Notes: generated by a model from the letters alone, not told the origin. Numbered from the stretch's first letter, positions 6,701-12,618 are shown. The stretch is DNA of 13,821 bases from Kiritimatiellales bacterium (GCA_041656295.1 JBBADV010000032.1:1-13821), one strand, 5' to 3'. Made by a program: numbers and translations.

Positions 6701-7331
6701 GCTGAAAAGACCCATCACCGTTACTGACCTTTATCGCCGGCGCATGGAGGTGTTGGACTTCACCGGCAGGTTTCACGATCTCACCGGAAAACCGGAGGTT
6801 CGCGGAAGCTGGCTGATCTGGGGCCGGAGCGGGGAAGGGAAAACGCACTTTGCGCTGCAGCTGGCGCGCTACCTGACCGATTTTGGCCGGGTGCTCTACA
6901 ATTCCCTCGAAGAGGGCGCCAGCGCATCCATCCGCGAAGGTTTCCGACGCGTGGAAATGGAAGCGGTAAACAACAGGATTCACCTGCTCGATCAGGAACC
7001 GGTGAATCTGCTGCGATACCGCCTGCGGATGCGCAATTCCGCCAGTTTCATTTTCATAGATTCCATCCAATACACCTTCATGGAGGTGGCAGAATACAAG
7101 GAGATGCTGAAAGAATTTCCCGATAAGCTGTTCATTTTCACCAGCCACGCCAAGGGGAAGGAGCCAAAGGGCGCCCTGGCGGAATCGGTCTGGTTTGATG
7201 CCAACGTAAAAATCTGGGTAGAGGGGTACCGGGCTTTTGCCATGAGCCGTTACGGCGGCGGAACGCCCTTCGATATCTGGCCGGAAATGGCCGCCCTATA
7301 CTGGGCAGACACTAACAAAAACAACGAGTAA
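6690..7331 (+). CDS. RecA/RadA-fold P-loop ATPase
   Basis: A 213-residue ATPase. It has a clean Walker A, WGRSGEGKTHFA (44-55). A Tyr-Asn-Ser-Leu-Glu-Glu-Gly segment (70-76) carries the glutamate seen in RecA/RadA/KaiC-type ATPases. Walker B is FIFIDSIQYT (120-129), and Thr-Ser-His-Ala-Lys-Gly (151-156) sits at the sensor position. It is a single core domain without a zinc finger or Lon-like domain, so it is shorter than RadA. It is not in the classical Mu set. Lying between the MuB-like and GemA-like genes, it may help with recombination, replication restart or loading of a helicase, but no specific function is shown. Its ATG lies inside the end of the MuB-like gene, and its stop overlaps the next start (TAATG). 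Confidence 0.75.
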   Translation: MEIKLKRPITVTDLYRRRMEVLDFTGRFHDLTGKPEVRGSWLIWGRSGEGKTHFALQLARYLTDFGRVLYNSLEEGASASIREGFRRVEMEAVNNRIHLLDQEPVNLLRYRLRMRNSASFIFIDSIQYTFMEVAEYKEMLKEFPDKLFIFTSHAKGKEPKGALAESVWFDANVKIWVEGYRAFAMSRYGGGTPFDIWPEMAALYWADTNKNNE

Positions 7332-7744
7332 TGAAAACAATTGCAAAAAAAGACCTGATCCGTATTTTTCACGCCAAATTGGCAAAAGCCGGGCAAATGA
7401 AAAATAAGCGGGTGATCCTCGCAAGCTTCGGCGTGGAAAGCGCCTTGCAACTCAGTTGCAATGAGCTTGAAATGTTGATTAAATCCCTCGACAGCGATGC
7501 CGATCTGTGGCGCAAGCGGGTGATTGCCGCGATTTTTGGCTGGTGCAAAAACATCAGCTATCCGGCAGACATGGCTACCGTGAAAGGGATCGCTGCCCGC
7601 GCGGCAGGCTGGGATAGGTTCAACGAAATTCCGGTTTCCCGGCTGCGCGATATCTATTATGAATTCCGGCGCAAAAACAAAACGACCGAAACAGTGCAGG
7701 AATTCCGTCGCGATATGATCGAAACCCTTAAAAATCAAAATTGA
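7331..7744 (+). CDS. GemA-like protein (Mu gp16 type), tentative
   Basis: A 137-residue basic protein. The N-terminal part (DLIRIFHAKLAKAG, then an Ala-Ser-Phe-Gly-Val-Glu-Ser segment and LSCNELEMLIKSL, residues 8-53) resembles the layout of the GemA/gp16 family: an initial His-containing helix, a Ser before the Leu-Ser-(x)2-Glu-Leu helix, and a Leu-rich helix. The rest has Trp59-Arg-Lys-Arg and a Tyr-Glu-Phe-Arg-Arg ending. In Mu, GemA affects host gene expression and DNA topology. The match is by eye and modest. The start overlaps the upstream stop and the stop touches the next start, so it sits firmly in the early operon. Confidence 0.5.
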   Translation: MKTIAKKDLIRIFHAKLAKAGQMKNKRVILASFGVESALQLSCNELEMLIKSLDSDADLWRKRVIAAIFGWCKNISYPADMATVKGIAARAAGWDRFNEIPVSRLRDIYYEFRRKNKTTETVQEFRRDMIETLKNQN

Positions 7745-7950
7745 TGGCTTATAACAGAAAATACTATTTGCGCCGCGTGGCCAAAATCCAGAATATCGTC
7801 CTGGAATGCCAAAAATCCGGGGCTTCGCTCACCTGGATTTACGAGAACCACATCCGGGATACTTACCACATTTCCAAGAGCACTTTTGACAAGTACCTGG
7901 GGGTGCCGGCAAAACACGAGTTGCGCAAAATGGAAGAGTGTAATAATTAA
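7744..7950 (+). CDS. Small basic protein of unknown function
   Basis: A 68-residue protein rich in Tyr, Lys and Arg (for example YNRKYYLRR near the start) and without membrane segments. The middle part, Ile-Arg-Asp-Thr-Tyr-His-Ile-Ser-Lys-Ser-Thr-Phe-Asp-Lys-Tyr-Leu-Gly, resembles a helix-turn-helix in which a Ser-Lys-Ser-Thr-Phe helix could contact DNA, so a nucleic-acid binding role is possible. I took the ATG at 7744, which shares its A with the upstream TGA stop, over a TTG three bases earlier. I do not recognise a named family. Confidence 0.65.
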   Translation: MAYNRKYYLRRVAKIQNIVLECQKSGASLTWIYENHIRDTYHISKSTFDKYLGVPAKHELRKMEECNN

Positions 7951-7965
7951 TTTAATTTTTTCAAT

Positions 7966-8298
7966 ATGAATGCAATAACTGTCATCACCATTCTGCCGCT
8001 CACCATCACGGTGATTGTGATTGCGGCAACCTATTCAACACTGATCGTCTGGTCGGTGTGGTCGCTGTTCTGGGGAAAAGAGGCGGTTCAGGAATTTTAT
8101 AAGAATCCGATAGGCCGTCGCTGCCGGTTCTATGACCTGAACGGAAAAATGAAAAAAGGAAGGGTCATTTCCGCAACGCCATTCACCCCTACCTATTTTG
8201 AAGTCCTGGACGAAATGCAGAACTACCATTACATCTGGAAGCATGAAATCTATCCGGGCGGGCTACTCTATTTTTTCACTAAAAAAACAAAGCCATGA
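7966..8298 (+). CDS. Small membrane protein of unknown function
   Basis: A 110-residue protein with a long hydrophobic N-terminal segment (about residues 3-36, rich in Ile, Val, Thr, Leu and Trp), enough for one transmembrane helix with no obvious cleavage site. The remaining 70 residues form a polar, probably beta-rich domain (Gly-Arg-Arg-Cys-Arg-Phe, Lys-Gly-Arg-Val-Ile, Tyr-Phe-Glu-Val-Leu) that reads like a small barrel facing one side of the membrane. The A/T-rich leader before the ATG is typical of this window. It overlaps the next gene by 4 bases (ATGA). Function unknown. Confidence 0.6.
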   Translation: MNAITVITILPLTITVIVIAATYSTLIVWSVWSLFWGKEAVQEFYKNPIGRRCRFYDLNGKMKKGRVISATPFTPTYFEVLDEMQNYHYIWKHEIYPGGLLYFFTKKTKP

Positions 8299-8579
8299 TT
8301 GTCAACATCTATTTTTCCCGGGAAGAAATCAGAAGTTTCTTTCTGCAGAACGGCATCCAGGTCATTGAAAGCACTTTCGGAACCTGGAGGAAAGAATATC
8401 ATAATCAGGATAAGTGGGTGGAATACCCTGCCGATGCTGTGATTATTAACGACCGGCAGGTGGAGGCTTCCAAGCTTTTTGAAAAAGTTTCCGCCGCACG
8501 CCTGAAACAACTCATTGCCCCGCGCGGGGAGCACATGAAGAAACTCATTCAGCGCGAATTCAAAAACATGACCCGGTGA
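8295..8579 (+). CDS. Small protein of unknown function
   Basis: A 94-residue basic soluble protein. It starts at an ATG overlapping the upstream TGA and ends at a TGA overlapping the next ATG, so it is translationally coupled on both sides. It starts with a short beta-like segment (Ile-Val-Asn-Ile-Tyr-Phe), then a helix, an aromatic stretch (Trp-Arg-Lys-Glu-Tyr, Trp-Val-Glu-Tyr) and a basic C-terminal helix. No motif recognised. Confidence 0.6.
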   Translation: MIVNIYFSREEIRSFFLQNGIQVIESTFGTWRKEYHNQDKWVEYPADAVIINDRQVEASKLFEKVSAARLKQLIAPRGEHMKKLIQREFKNMTR

Positions 8580-9076
8580 TGGAACGGAAAGATATACCCG
8601 ACGGCATTTTGCGCACTTCAACCGGATTGCTGATTGATGTTTTCAACCCCGATCCTGACTGCATTTTGATTGAGGATATTGCACATGCGCTCAGCAACCT
8701 CTGCCGTTTCGGCGGCCACACCCCGCGCTTCTACTCCGTGGCCGAGCACAGCATCCGTTGCGCCAACCTCGTTCCGGGGCGCCGCCGCACCCTGGAGGCA
8801 TTGCTGCACGATGCCTCTGAGGCTTACCTCGTAGATGTGCCAAGTCCTATCAAGAAATTCCTGCCGGAATACAAAAAGATTGAAGACAATCTAATGAAAG
8901 CCATCTCGCTGAAATTCGGCTTCCAGTATCCGGTGAGCAAAATTGTGGAACTGGCCGACAAAGCCATGCTTGAAATCGAGTGGCAGAGCCTGATGGTTGA
9001 TAACAGCTGGATCACCATGCCGCAGGAGTACGCCCGCAACACTTTTTTGGATTACTATAATTTTTTGACAAAATGA
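8579..9076 (+). CDS. HD-domain phosphohydrolase (YfbR-like)
   Basis: A 165-residue protein with the metal-binding pattern of the HD superfamily: His57 in SVAEHS, His77-Asp78 in LEALLHDASEAYLVDVPSP (72-90), and Asp127 in ELADKAMLEIE. The Ser-Val-Ala-Glu-His-Ser motif and the His-Asp-Ala-(x)-Glu-Ala-Tyr motif followed by Pro-Ser-Pro are like 5'-deoxynucleotidase YfbR and related phage HD hydrolases. It probably removes phosphate from nucleotides or a related small substrate, in the cytoplasm, using divalent metal. Within an early phage operon it could adjust nucleotide pools or destroy a nucleotide signal; the substrate cannot be read from sequence. I chose ATG at 8579 over an in-frame GTG at 8576. 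It overlaps the HNH gene by 4 bases. Confidence 0.8.
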   Translation: MERKDIPDGILRTSTGLLIDVFNPDPDCILIEDIAHALSNLCRFGGHTPRFYSVAEHSIRCANLVPGRRRTLEALLHDASEAYLVDVPSPIKKFLPEYKKIEDNLMKAISLKFGFQYPVSKIVELADKAMLEIEWQSLMVDNSWITMPQEYARNTFLDYYNFLTK

Positions 9077-9747
9077 AAAAGAAGCATGAACTATGGACCG
9101 GCGCGGAGTTGAACCGCCTGCGCGAATTATACAAAACGCACAATTTCAGGGAATGCGCTGAAATCCTGGGGCGGAGGCCGGAAAGTGTCAAAAACGCGTT
9201 AGCGCGAAATAAAATAAAAAGCGGCAGATCAGGCCAGTTTCCAAAAGGAAATATTCCCTGGAGTGCCGGAACGAAAGGAATGGTTACCGGAGGCAAAGAA
9301 ACGCAGTTCAAAAAAGGTTCTCAACCGGCAAACAAAGTGCCGGTTGGCACGGTGAGAAAGCATTCCGATGGTTATTTTTATGTAAAAACCAAAGCAAAAT
9401 GGGAGTTTCTGCACCGCGAAATCTGGCGCCTGATGGCCGGCGAAATTCCAAAAAACAAGATCGTTGTTTTCCGGGACAGAAATCCGGGGAACTGCCGGTT
9501 TGAAAACCTGGAACTGATCACCCGCGCGGAACACGCGCGCCGGAATATGAATTACAGAAAATCCGGGGAGTCCCTGAAAAAACTTTGGGACAGGGAAAAA
9601 CAACGGTTGGATTACGGCCTGCCGCCAGCCTCCGGTTTCGGCGAAATCCTGCGCCGAAAGGAAAAACGGCGCGCAACTTCAACAGAAAAAACACAAGCGA
9701 TCATTCCGCCGATGAGACACGGCATTATTATTAATTCTAAATTTTAA
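9073..9747 (+). CDS. HNH endonuclease with N-terminal Myb-like domain
   Basis: A 224-residue basic protein. Residues 7-48 (Trp-Thr-Gly-Ala-Glu-Leu, then CAEILGRRPESVKNALAR) look like a SANT/Myb or GcrA-type DNA-binding domain. A basic Gly/Lys/Phe linker follows (50-95). The catalytic part at 110-160 fits the HNH_3 type: His114 in FLHREIWRLMAG, Asn140 in NPGNC, then Phe-Glu-Asn-Leu-Glu-Leu-Ile-Thr (143-150) and His154. The C-terminal 60 residues are basic and probably disordered. Such genes are frequent in phage early regions and can be free-standing homing endonucleases or DNA-processing enzymes; I cannot tell which applies here. No frameshift or missing residue is seen. Confidence 0.8.
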   Translation: MKKKHELWTGAELNRLRELYKTHNFRECAEILGRRPESVKNALARNKIKSGRSGQFPKGNIPWSAGTKGMVTGGKETQFKKGSQPANKVPVGTVRKHSDGYFYVKTKAKWEFLHREIWRLMAGEIPKNKIVVFRDRNPGNCRFENLELITRAEHARRNMNYRKSGESLKKLWDREKQRLDYGLPPASGFGEILRRKEKRRATSTEKTQAIIPPMRHGIIINSKF

Positions 9748-9757
9748 TTTTTTAATT

Positions 9758-10279
9758 ATGGCAACAAAAAGAACAAAAAAAGTGGTGCTCACAGGGATCA
9801 CCACGGAAGAAATGGAATCGGCCTTTGCCGATTACGCAACGGCTGACGCCAGGTTGCAGAAACTGAATGCGCTCATGGATGAGCAGTTCACGCGCATTCG
9901 CGACAAATACGCGGGCGAAATCGCCACGCTGAGCGACAAAAAAGACAAAAATTTTGCAGTCGTTCAGGCTTTTGCCCTGGAAAACCGGGAGGAAATTTTC
10001 ACCAAAAAGAAAAGCCTCGACACGGTGCACGGCACTTACGGATTCCGCACCGGTACCCCGAAGTTGAAAACTTTGCGCGGCTTCACCTGGGCATCATCGC
10101 TCAATCTGATCAAAGCATTCCTGCCCAATTATGTGCGCACCAAAGAAGAGCCGGCAAAAGAGAAACTTATCGCCGACCGCGAACTGCCGGAAGTGGCGGT
10201 CAATTTTGAGAAATGCGGTATTGAAGTCGTCCAGGATGAAACCTTTTTTATCGAACTGAAAAAAGAGGAGCAGGAATGA
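9758..10279 (+). CDS. gam: Gam-like host-nuclease inhibitor (Mu Gam family)
   Basis: A 173-residue protein, almost the length of Mu Gam (174). The N-terminal 75 residues form a charged coiled coil (for example DARLQKLNALMDEQFTRIRD). This leads into an alternating Phe/Leu helix and then the THR-like conserved Gly-Thr-Tyr-Gly-Phe-Arg-Thr-Gly-Thr-Pro-Lys-Leu segment near 88-99 that marks the family. Mu Gam is a Ku-like DNA-end binding protein that protects linear phage DNA from exonucleases. Its stop overlaps the start of a small downstream gene. The leader before the ATG is A/T-rich. Together with the transposase and MuB-like ATPase this is strong evidence for a Mu-type phage. Confidence 0.85.
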   Translation: MATKRTKKVVLTGITTEEMESAFADYATADARLQKLNALMDEQFTRIRDKYAGEIATLSDKKDKNFAVVQAFALENREEIFTKKKSLDTVHGTYGFRTGTPKLKTLRGFTWASSLNLIKAFLPNYVRTKEEPAKEKLIADRELPEVAVNFEKCGIEVVQDETFFIELKKEEQE

Positions 10280-10470
10280 CGCGGAACTTGCCGGAATTTT
10301 ACTATCAGAAATATCGCGGAATCTGGGCGGTTTACCGGCGGTTGCAACTGCCCGGCGGCGGCATTTCGTCAAGTAAAATCGAAAGCTACGCGCTGCGCGA
10401 AGAGGCGCGGCGTGAAGTTTTCCGACTGAACGGCTGGAAATACACCGCCCCACACACATTTTTGAAATAA
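10276..10470 (+). CDS. Small basic protein of unknown function
   Basis: A 64-residue protein (theoretical charge clearly positive) whose ATG overlaps the Gam-like stop. It is rich in Arg and Tyr and has a helix Glu-Ser-Tyr-Ala-Leu-Arg-Glu-Glu-Ala-Arg-Arg-Glu-Val-Phe. I do not recognise a family. It appears to be the last gene of the early operon before the terminator-like repeat at 10503-10590. Confidence 0.55.
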   Translation: MTRNLPEFYYQKYRGIWAVYRRLQLPGGGISSSKIESYALREEARREVFRLNGWKYTAPHTFLK

Positions 10471-10502
10471 GGCCACGGCGGGCAAAATCGCTGCGTTCTC
10501 AC

Positions 10503-10590
10503 CCGGAAAGGCTGTTTTTTGATTGATTATTTGATATACTGTTTTTGGTTTTATTTTTCTCATAGCGCGCGGCCTTTCCGGTTTTTTTTT
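10503..10590 (+). terminator. Terminator-like inverted repeat with a 59-base loop
   Basis: CCGGAAAGGC at 10503-10512 pairs perfectly with GCCTTTCCGG at 10572-10581, and nine T follow (10582-10590). The layout is that of an intrinsic terminator, but the loop is unusually long and holds a promoter-like sequence. It would end the early operon. Confidence 0.55.
10530..10559 (+). promoter_or_regulatory. Candidate promoter inside the terminator loop
   Basis: TTTG at 10530-10533, an 18-base spacer and TATTTTTC at 10552-10559, which misses only the final G of TAnnTTTG. A start near 10566 would give a leader of about 45 bases to the lipoprotein gene and would contain only the right arm of the repeat. 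Confidence 0.4.
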
Positions 10591-10611
10591 AACCCATAAA
10601 ATTTACAAAAA

Positions 10612-10941
10612 ATGAAAAAAATAATTTTTATCTCCCTTCTGATCCTTTCCGGCTGCGCGCCGGGAAAAATGATTGGAACCGGTTACCTGGTTACCGTTCA
10701 GCGCGGAATCCGCACCGAATGGCAGAAAGTGGAAACCGCACAACAGGCCGATCAATTTGTGCACCAGCACACCGGCCTGAGCTTCAACACCGATACCCTC
10801 CTCGGCAGCTACCTTCCGTTCTGGACGTTCCGCAACGGAACGCTTGAAATTTATGTCGAAAAAAAAGGCATATACGAGAAAAAAACCGGTGCTAAAAAAC
10901 GCTGGAGGATGTATGATGAAAAATTAAAAATTAAAAATTAA
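10612..10941 (+). CDS. Small predicted lipoprotein
   Basis: A 109-residue protein with a classical lipoprotein signal: Met-Lys-Lys, a hydrophobic core Ile-Ile-Phe-Ile-Ser-Leu-Leu-Ile, then the lipobox Leu-Ser-Gly-Cys with Cys15. The mature part of about 95 residues is polar, with a beta-like middle and a basic end (Lys-Lys-Thr-Gly-Ala-Lys-Lys-Arg). It lacks the proline-rich content of known outer spanins, so a lysis role is not supported. A phage lipoprotein expressed near the immunity region could act in superinfection exclusion, but this is only a possibility. Its last codons lie in a heptanucleotide repeat that runs up to the next start. Confidence 0.7.
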   Translation: MKKIIFISLLILSGCAPGKMIGTGYLVTVQRGIRTEWQKVETAQQADQFVHQHTGLSFNTDTLLGSYLPFWTFRNGTLEIYVEKKGIYEKKTGAKKRWRMYDEKLKIKN

Positions 10942-10946
10942 AAATT
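10919..10946. repeat. Four perfect copies of a 7-bp repeat (AAAAATT)
   Basis: AAAAATT occurs four times head to tail and ends directly at the ATG at 10947. It covers the last codons and stop of the lipoprotein gene and the whole leader of the next gene. Gain or loss of a copy would change the lipoprotein end and the spacing before the next gene. Confidence 0.85.
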
Positions 10947-11501
10947 ATGAAGCAGTACAATTTGAAAGCCGAAAAACGAAAATTATCGTTTGGCGAATTA
11001 ACAGTAATCGCTTTGGGCGAGCGGGGGAGAGGCCGCTACGAAACGCTCATCCCCCGGCAGTCTGATATTGCAGACGGGGATTTTGTTATTCCCGTACCCA
11101 CAAAATCGGGAAAAGTGAAAATCATAAAAGGAGGGGGAAAACCGGGATGGATTGCCCGGGTTAGCTGCGCAGGGTGCTACACCCGCGGAACCGTCGGTTC
11201 TGCTTTTGTGCATAAAAAAGACGAAAAAAAAATAAAAGTTCTTGCGTCAGGGAATGGTGCAGAAGGCGATGCCGGGCGTATCGGATACTGGGAAGATTTC
11301 ATCCTGCAAATCGAAGACAATACCCTGCTGCGGGTCAAGCCGCATGGCGGGTATAAAACTCCCGCCTATTTCATCTTTTTTAGCGAGGACAAAGCGCTCG
11401 AGATGAGCAGAGATGAACTTTTTATCTGGGCTGACGCATACGCCGCAGATGATTATTCTCTCGACGGAGAAGTTTTTCTAAAAATTGAAAGGATACATTA
11501 A
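10947..11501 (+). CDS. Protein of unknown function
   Basis: A 184-residue protein without signal peptide or membrane segments. The N-terminal part is basic. A Gly-rich stretch (Lys-Gly-Gly-Gly-Lys-Pro-Gly-Trp) is followed by Cys-Ala-Gly-Cys-Tyr-Thr-Arg-Gly near residues 74-81; two Cys spaced by two residues could bind metal, but no second Cys pair is visible, so a zinc finger is not supported. The C-terminal half is acidic with Trp-Ala-Asp-Ala-Tyr-Ala-Ala-Asp-Asp. Family not recognised. It lies between the lipoprotein and the DnaA-domain gene, with a 12-base gap to the latter. Confidence 0.6.
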   Translation: MKQYNLKAEKRKLSFGELTVIALGERGRGRYETLIPRQSDIADGDFVIPVPTKSGKVKIIKGGGKPGWIARVSCAGCYTRGTVGSAFVHKKDEKKIKVLASGNGAEGDAGRIGYWEDFILQIEDNTLLRVKPHGGYKTPAYFIFFSEDKALEMSRDELFIWADAYAADDYSLDGEVFLKIERIH

Positions 11502-11513
11502 AAAACTAAAAAA

Positions 11514-12098
11514 ATGAAAGCAATCCTTGAATTCGACCTGAACAATCCAGAAGATCATCTGGATTACAAAATGGCAACGCAAGCGTTGCCGATGGGACTT
11601 GCCCTTTGGGAAATCACACACAACCTCCGCCGCCGCGTGGAAATGCAGCTGGAGGCATCAACCGGCAACCACGATGCCGAAACCGTCATTTCCATATTTT
11701 TTGACAAGCTGTTTGAAATCATTGACAACCAGGGCGTGGATGTCGTCCAGGCGTTCAATGAAATCAATAACAACCGCCGCCAGCCCGAGGATGGCCGCCT
11801 GTTCCGCAGCCTGAACGATGTGGAGGCGGTTGTTTGCAAGCTTTTCAATCGCACCCCCGACGAACTGCGGAAACGCAACCGGCAACCCGGTTATGTTATT
11901 CCCCGCCAGATGGCGATGGCGCTCTCCGTGCTCCATTTCCCCCAAATCACCTACGCCGACATCGGCTGGCATTTTGGCCGCTTCGACCACAGCACCGTAT
12001 CTCACGCCCTCCGGGCAATGAAAAACAAAATAGACACCGAGAAAGATTTCCGGGAAAAAACCGCACCCTACTTTGAAGGAATGAGATGGCCATTTTGA
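11514..12098 (+). CDS. Phage protein with DnaA domain IV (origin-binding helix-turn-helix)
   Basis: A 194-residue protein. Residues 103-180 match the C-terminal DNA-binding domain of DnaA: VVCKLFNRTPDELRKRNR, then RQMAMALSVL, then the signature GWHFGRFDHSTVSHA (151-165), close to the DnaA-box-reading Gly-(x)3-Gly-(x)-(x)-Asp-His-Ser/Thr-Thr-Val-(x)2-Ala. There is no AAA+ domain. The N-terminal part (MKAILEFDLNNPEDHLDYKM, then ALWEITHNLRR) resembles a short N-terminal domain seen in many unrelated phage proteins of unknown role. The protein could bind DnaA boxes in host or phage DNA and so act as a replication or transcription regulator. It occupies the place of Mor in Mu, but shows no similarity to Mor. 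Confidence 0.82.
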   Translation: MKAILEFDLNNPEDHLDYKMATQALPMGLALWEITHNLRRRVEMQLEASTGNHDAETVISIFFDKLFEIIDNQGVDVVQAFNEINNNRRQPEDGRLFRSLNDVEAVVCKLFNRTPDELRKRNRQPGYVIPRQMAMALSVLHFPQITYADIGWHFGRFDHSTVSHALRAMKNKIDTEKDFREKTAPYFEGMRWPF

Positions 12099-12156
12099 TT
12101 GAGAAACATGAAAAGATTTTGAAGTGCCTGATGATTTTGAGCGTTGCTGAAATGTC

Positions 12157-12252
12157 ATATAACGGCTGGCGGTATGGTGTCGGTTTGCCTTGCAGACTTT
12201 TTCAACCTACCACTACCGTAACTGGCAAACTGCACTATACCGCAGGTTATGC
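12157..12252 (+). other. Integron attC-like imperfect hairpin
   Basis: Nested inverted repeats are arranged as in attC sites. The outer box is ATATAAC (12157-12163) against GTTATGC (12246-12252), five bases of which pair exactly. The next box is GCGGTAT (12169-12175) against ATACCGC (12237-12243), a perfect 7-bp match. The inner stem is GTTTGCC (12183-12189) against GGCAAAC (12224-12230), a perfect 7-bp match with a 34-base loop. Spacers of 5 and 2 bases separate the outer boxes, giving the asymmetry seen in attC. The outer boxes depart from the RYYYAAC / GTTRRRY consensus at one or two positions. No integron integrase is in the window. It could also be a mobile repeat or structured terminator of another kind. 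Confidence 0.5.
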
Positions 12253-12265
12253 CTTGTACTTTTTG

Positions 12266-12273
12266 TAAATTTG
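12266..12273 (+). promoter_or_regulatory. Candidate promoter core upstream of the cassette gene
   Basis: TAAATTTG fits TAnnTTTG exactly and lies 22 bases before the ATG at 12296, just inside the left 15-bp repeat. No good TTTG is found at the usual distance upstream, so strength is uncertain. Confidence 0.35.
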
Positions 12274-12295
12274 TAACTAAATAATATTTGATAAA

Positions 12296-12532
12296 ATGAA
12301 AAAAGTAAAATTAAACCCGGAATGCTTCAATAGACATTATCCACCACACAGACCGTGGTATGTATCTCCTGAGTATGATTCTTTAAATCCTGGCATGGCT
12401 GATGTTGAATGGATTGTTGAAGAATCCCCCGAAAATCCAGAATCTTATTGGGCTGTCGGATTTATATCTGGTGATACATTAGTTGAACTTCGGAAACATC
12501 ATTATTGGATTGAAAAACGGGATTGTCTTTAG
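12296..12532 (+). CDS. Small cassette-like protein of unknown function
   Basis: A 78-residue protein rich in Pro, Trp, Tyr and His (for example HRPWYVSPEYDS near residues 18-29), ending in a His-His-Tyr-Trp-Ile segment. No signal peptide, membrane segment or known motif. Base composition is more A/T-rich than the early operon, and codon choice favours A/T endings (many AAA, GAA, ATT, TTA), a clear change from the gene at 11514. It is enclosed by the 15-bp inverted repeats and has its own promoter-like sequence, which is what a mobile one-gene cassette would look like. Confidence 0.65.
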   Translation: MKKVKLNPECFNRHYPPHRPWYVSPEYDSLNPGMADVEWIVEESPENPESYWAVGFISGDTLVELRKHHYWIEKRDCL

Positions 12533-12583
12533 TATAAGGCATAACGTAGTATTTACGAATGTTTAAAAAAAAGAAAATAAACA

Positions 12584-12603
12584 GGGTGTGAGAAATCACA
12601 CCC
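12584..12603. other. Perfect 8-bp hairpin with GAAA tetraloop
   Basis: GGGTGTGA (12584-12591) and TCACACCC (12596-12603) pair perfectly around GAAA, a stable GNRA-type loop. No T-run follows on the + strand; on the minus strand a T-rich tract follows, so it can terminate only leftward transcripts. On the + strand it would sit 15 bases before the next ATG and could shape that leader. Confidence 0.6.
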
Positions 12604-12618
12604 GCTAAAAAAAATATT

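Larger units (their letters stand above)
12246..12545. repeat. 15-bp near-perfect inverted repeats flanking one small gene
   Basis: GTTATGCCTTGTACT at 12246-12260 and AGTATAAGGCATAAC at 12531-12545 are reverse complements at 14 of 15 positions. They enclose exactly the gene at 12296-12532, whose stop codon lies partly in the right copy. They are either the outer boxes of two successive attC-like sites or terminal repeats of a 300-bp element. No target duplication is obvious. Confidence 0.75.

Noticed and set aside
12086..12268. 60-codon reading frame after the DnaA-domain gene
   Set aside because: It overlaps the end of the DnaA-domain gene and otherwise runs through the attC-like hairpin; no leader and no protein-like pattern in its second half.
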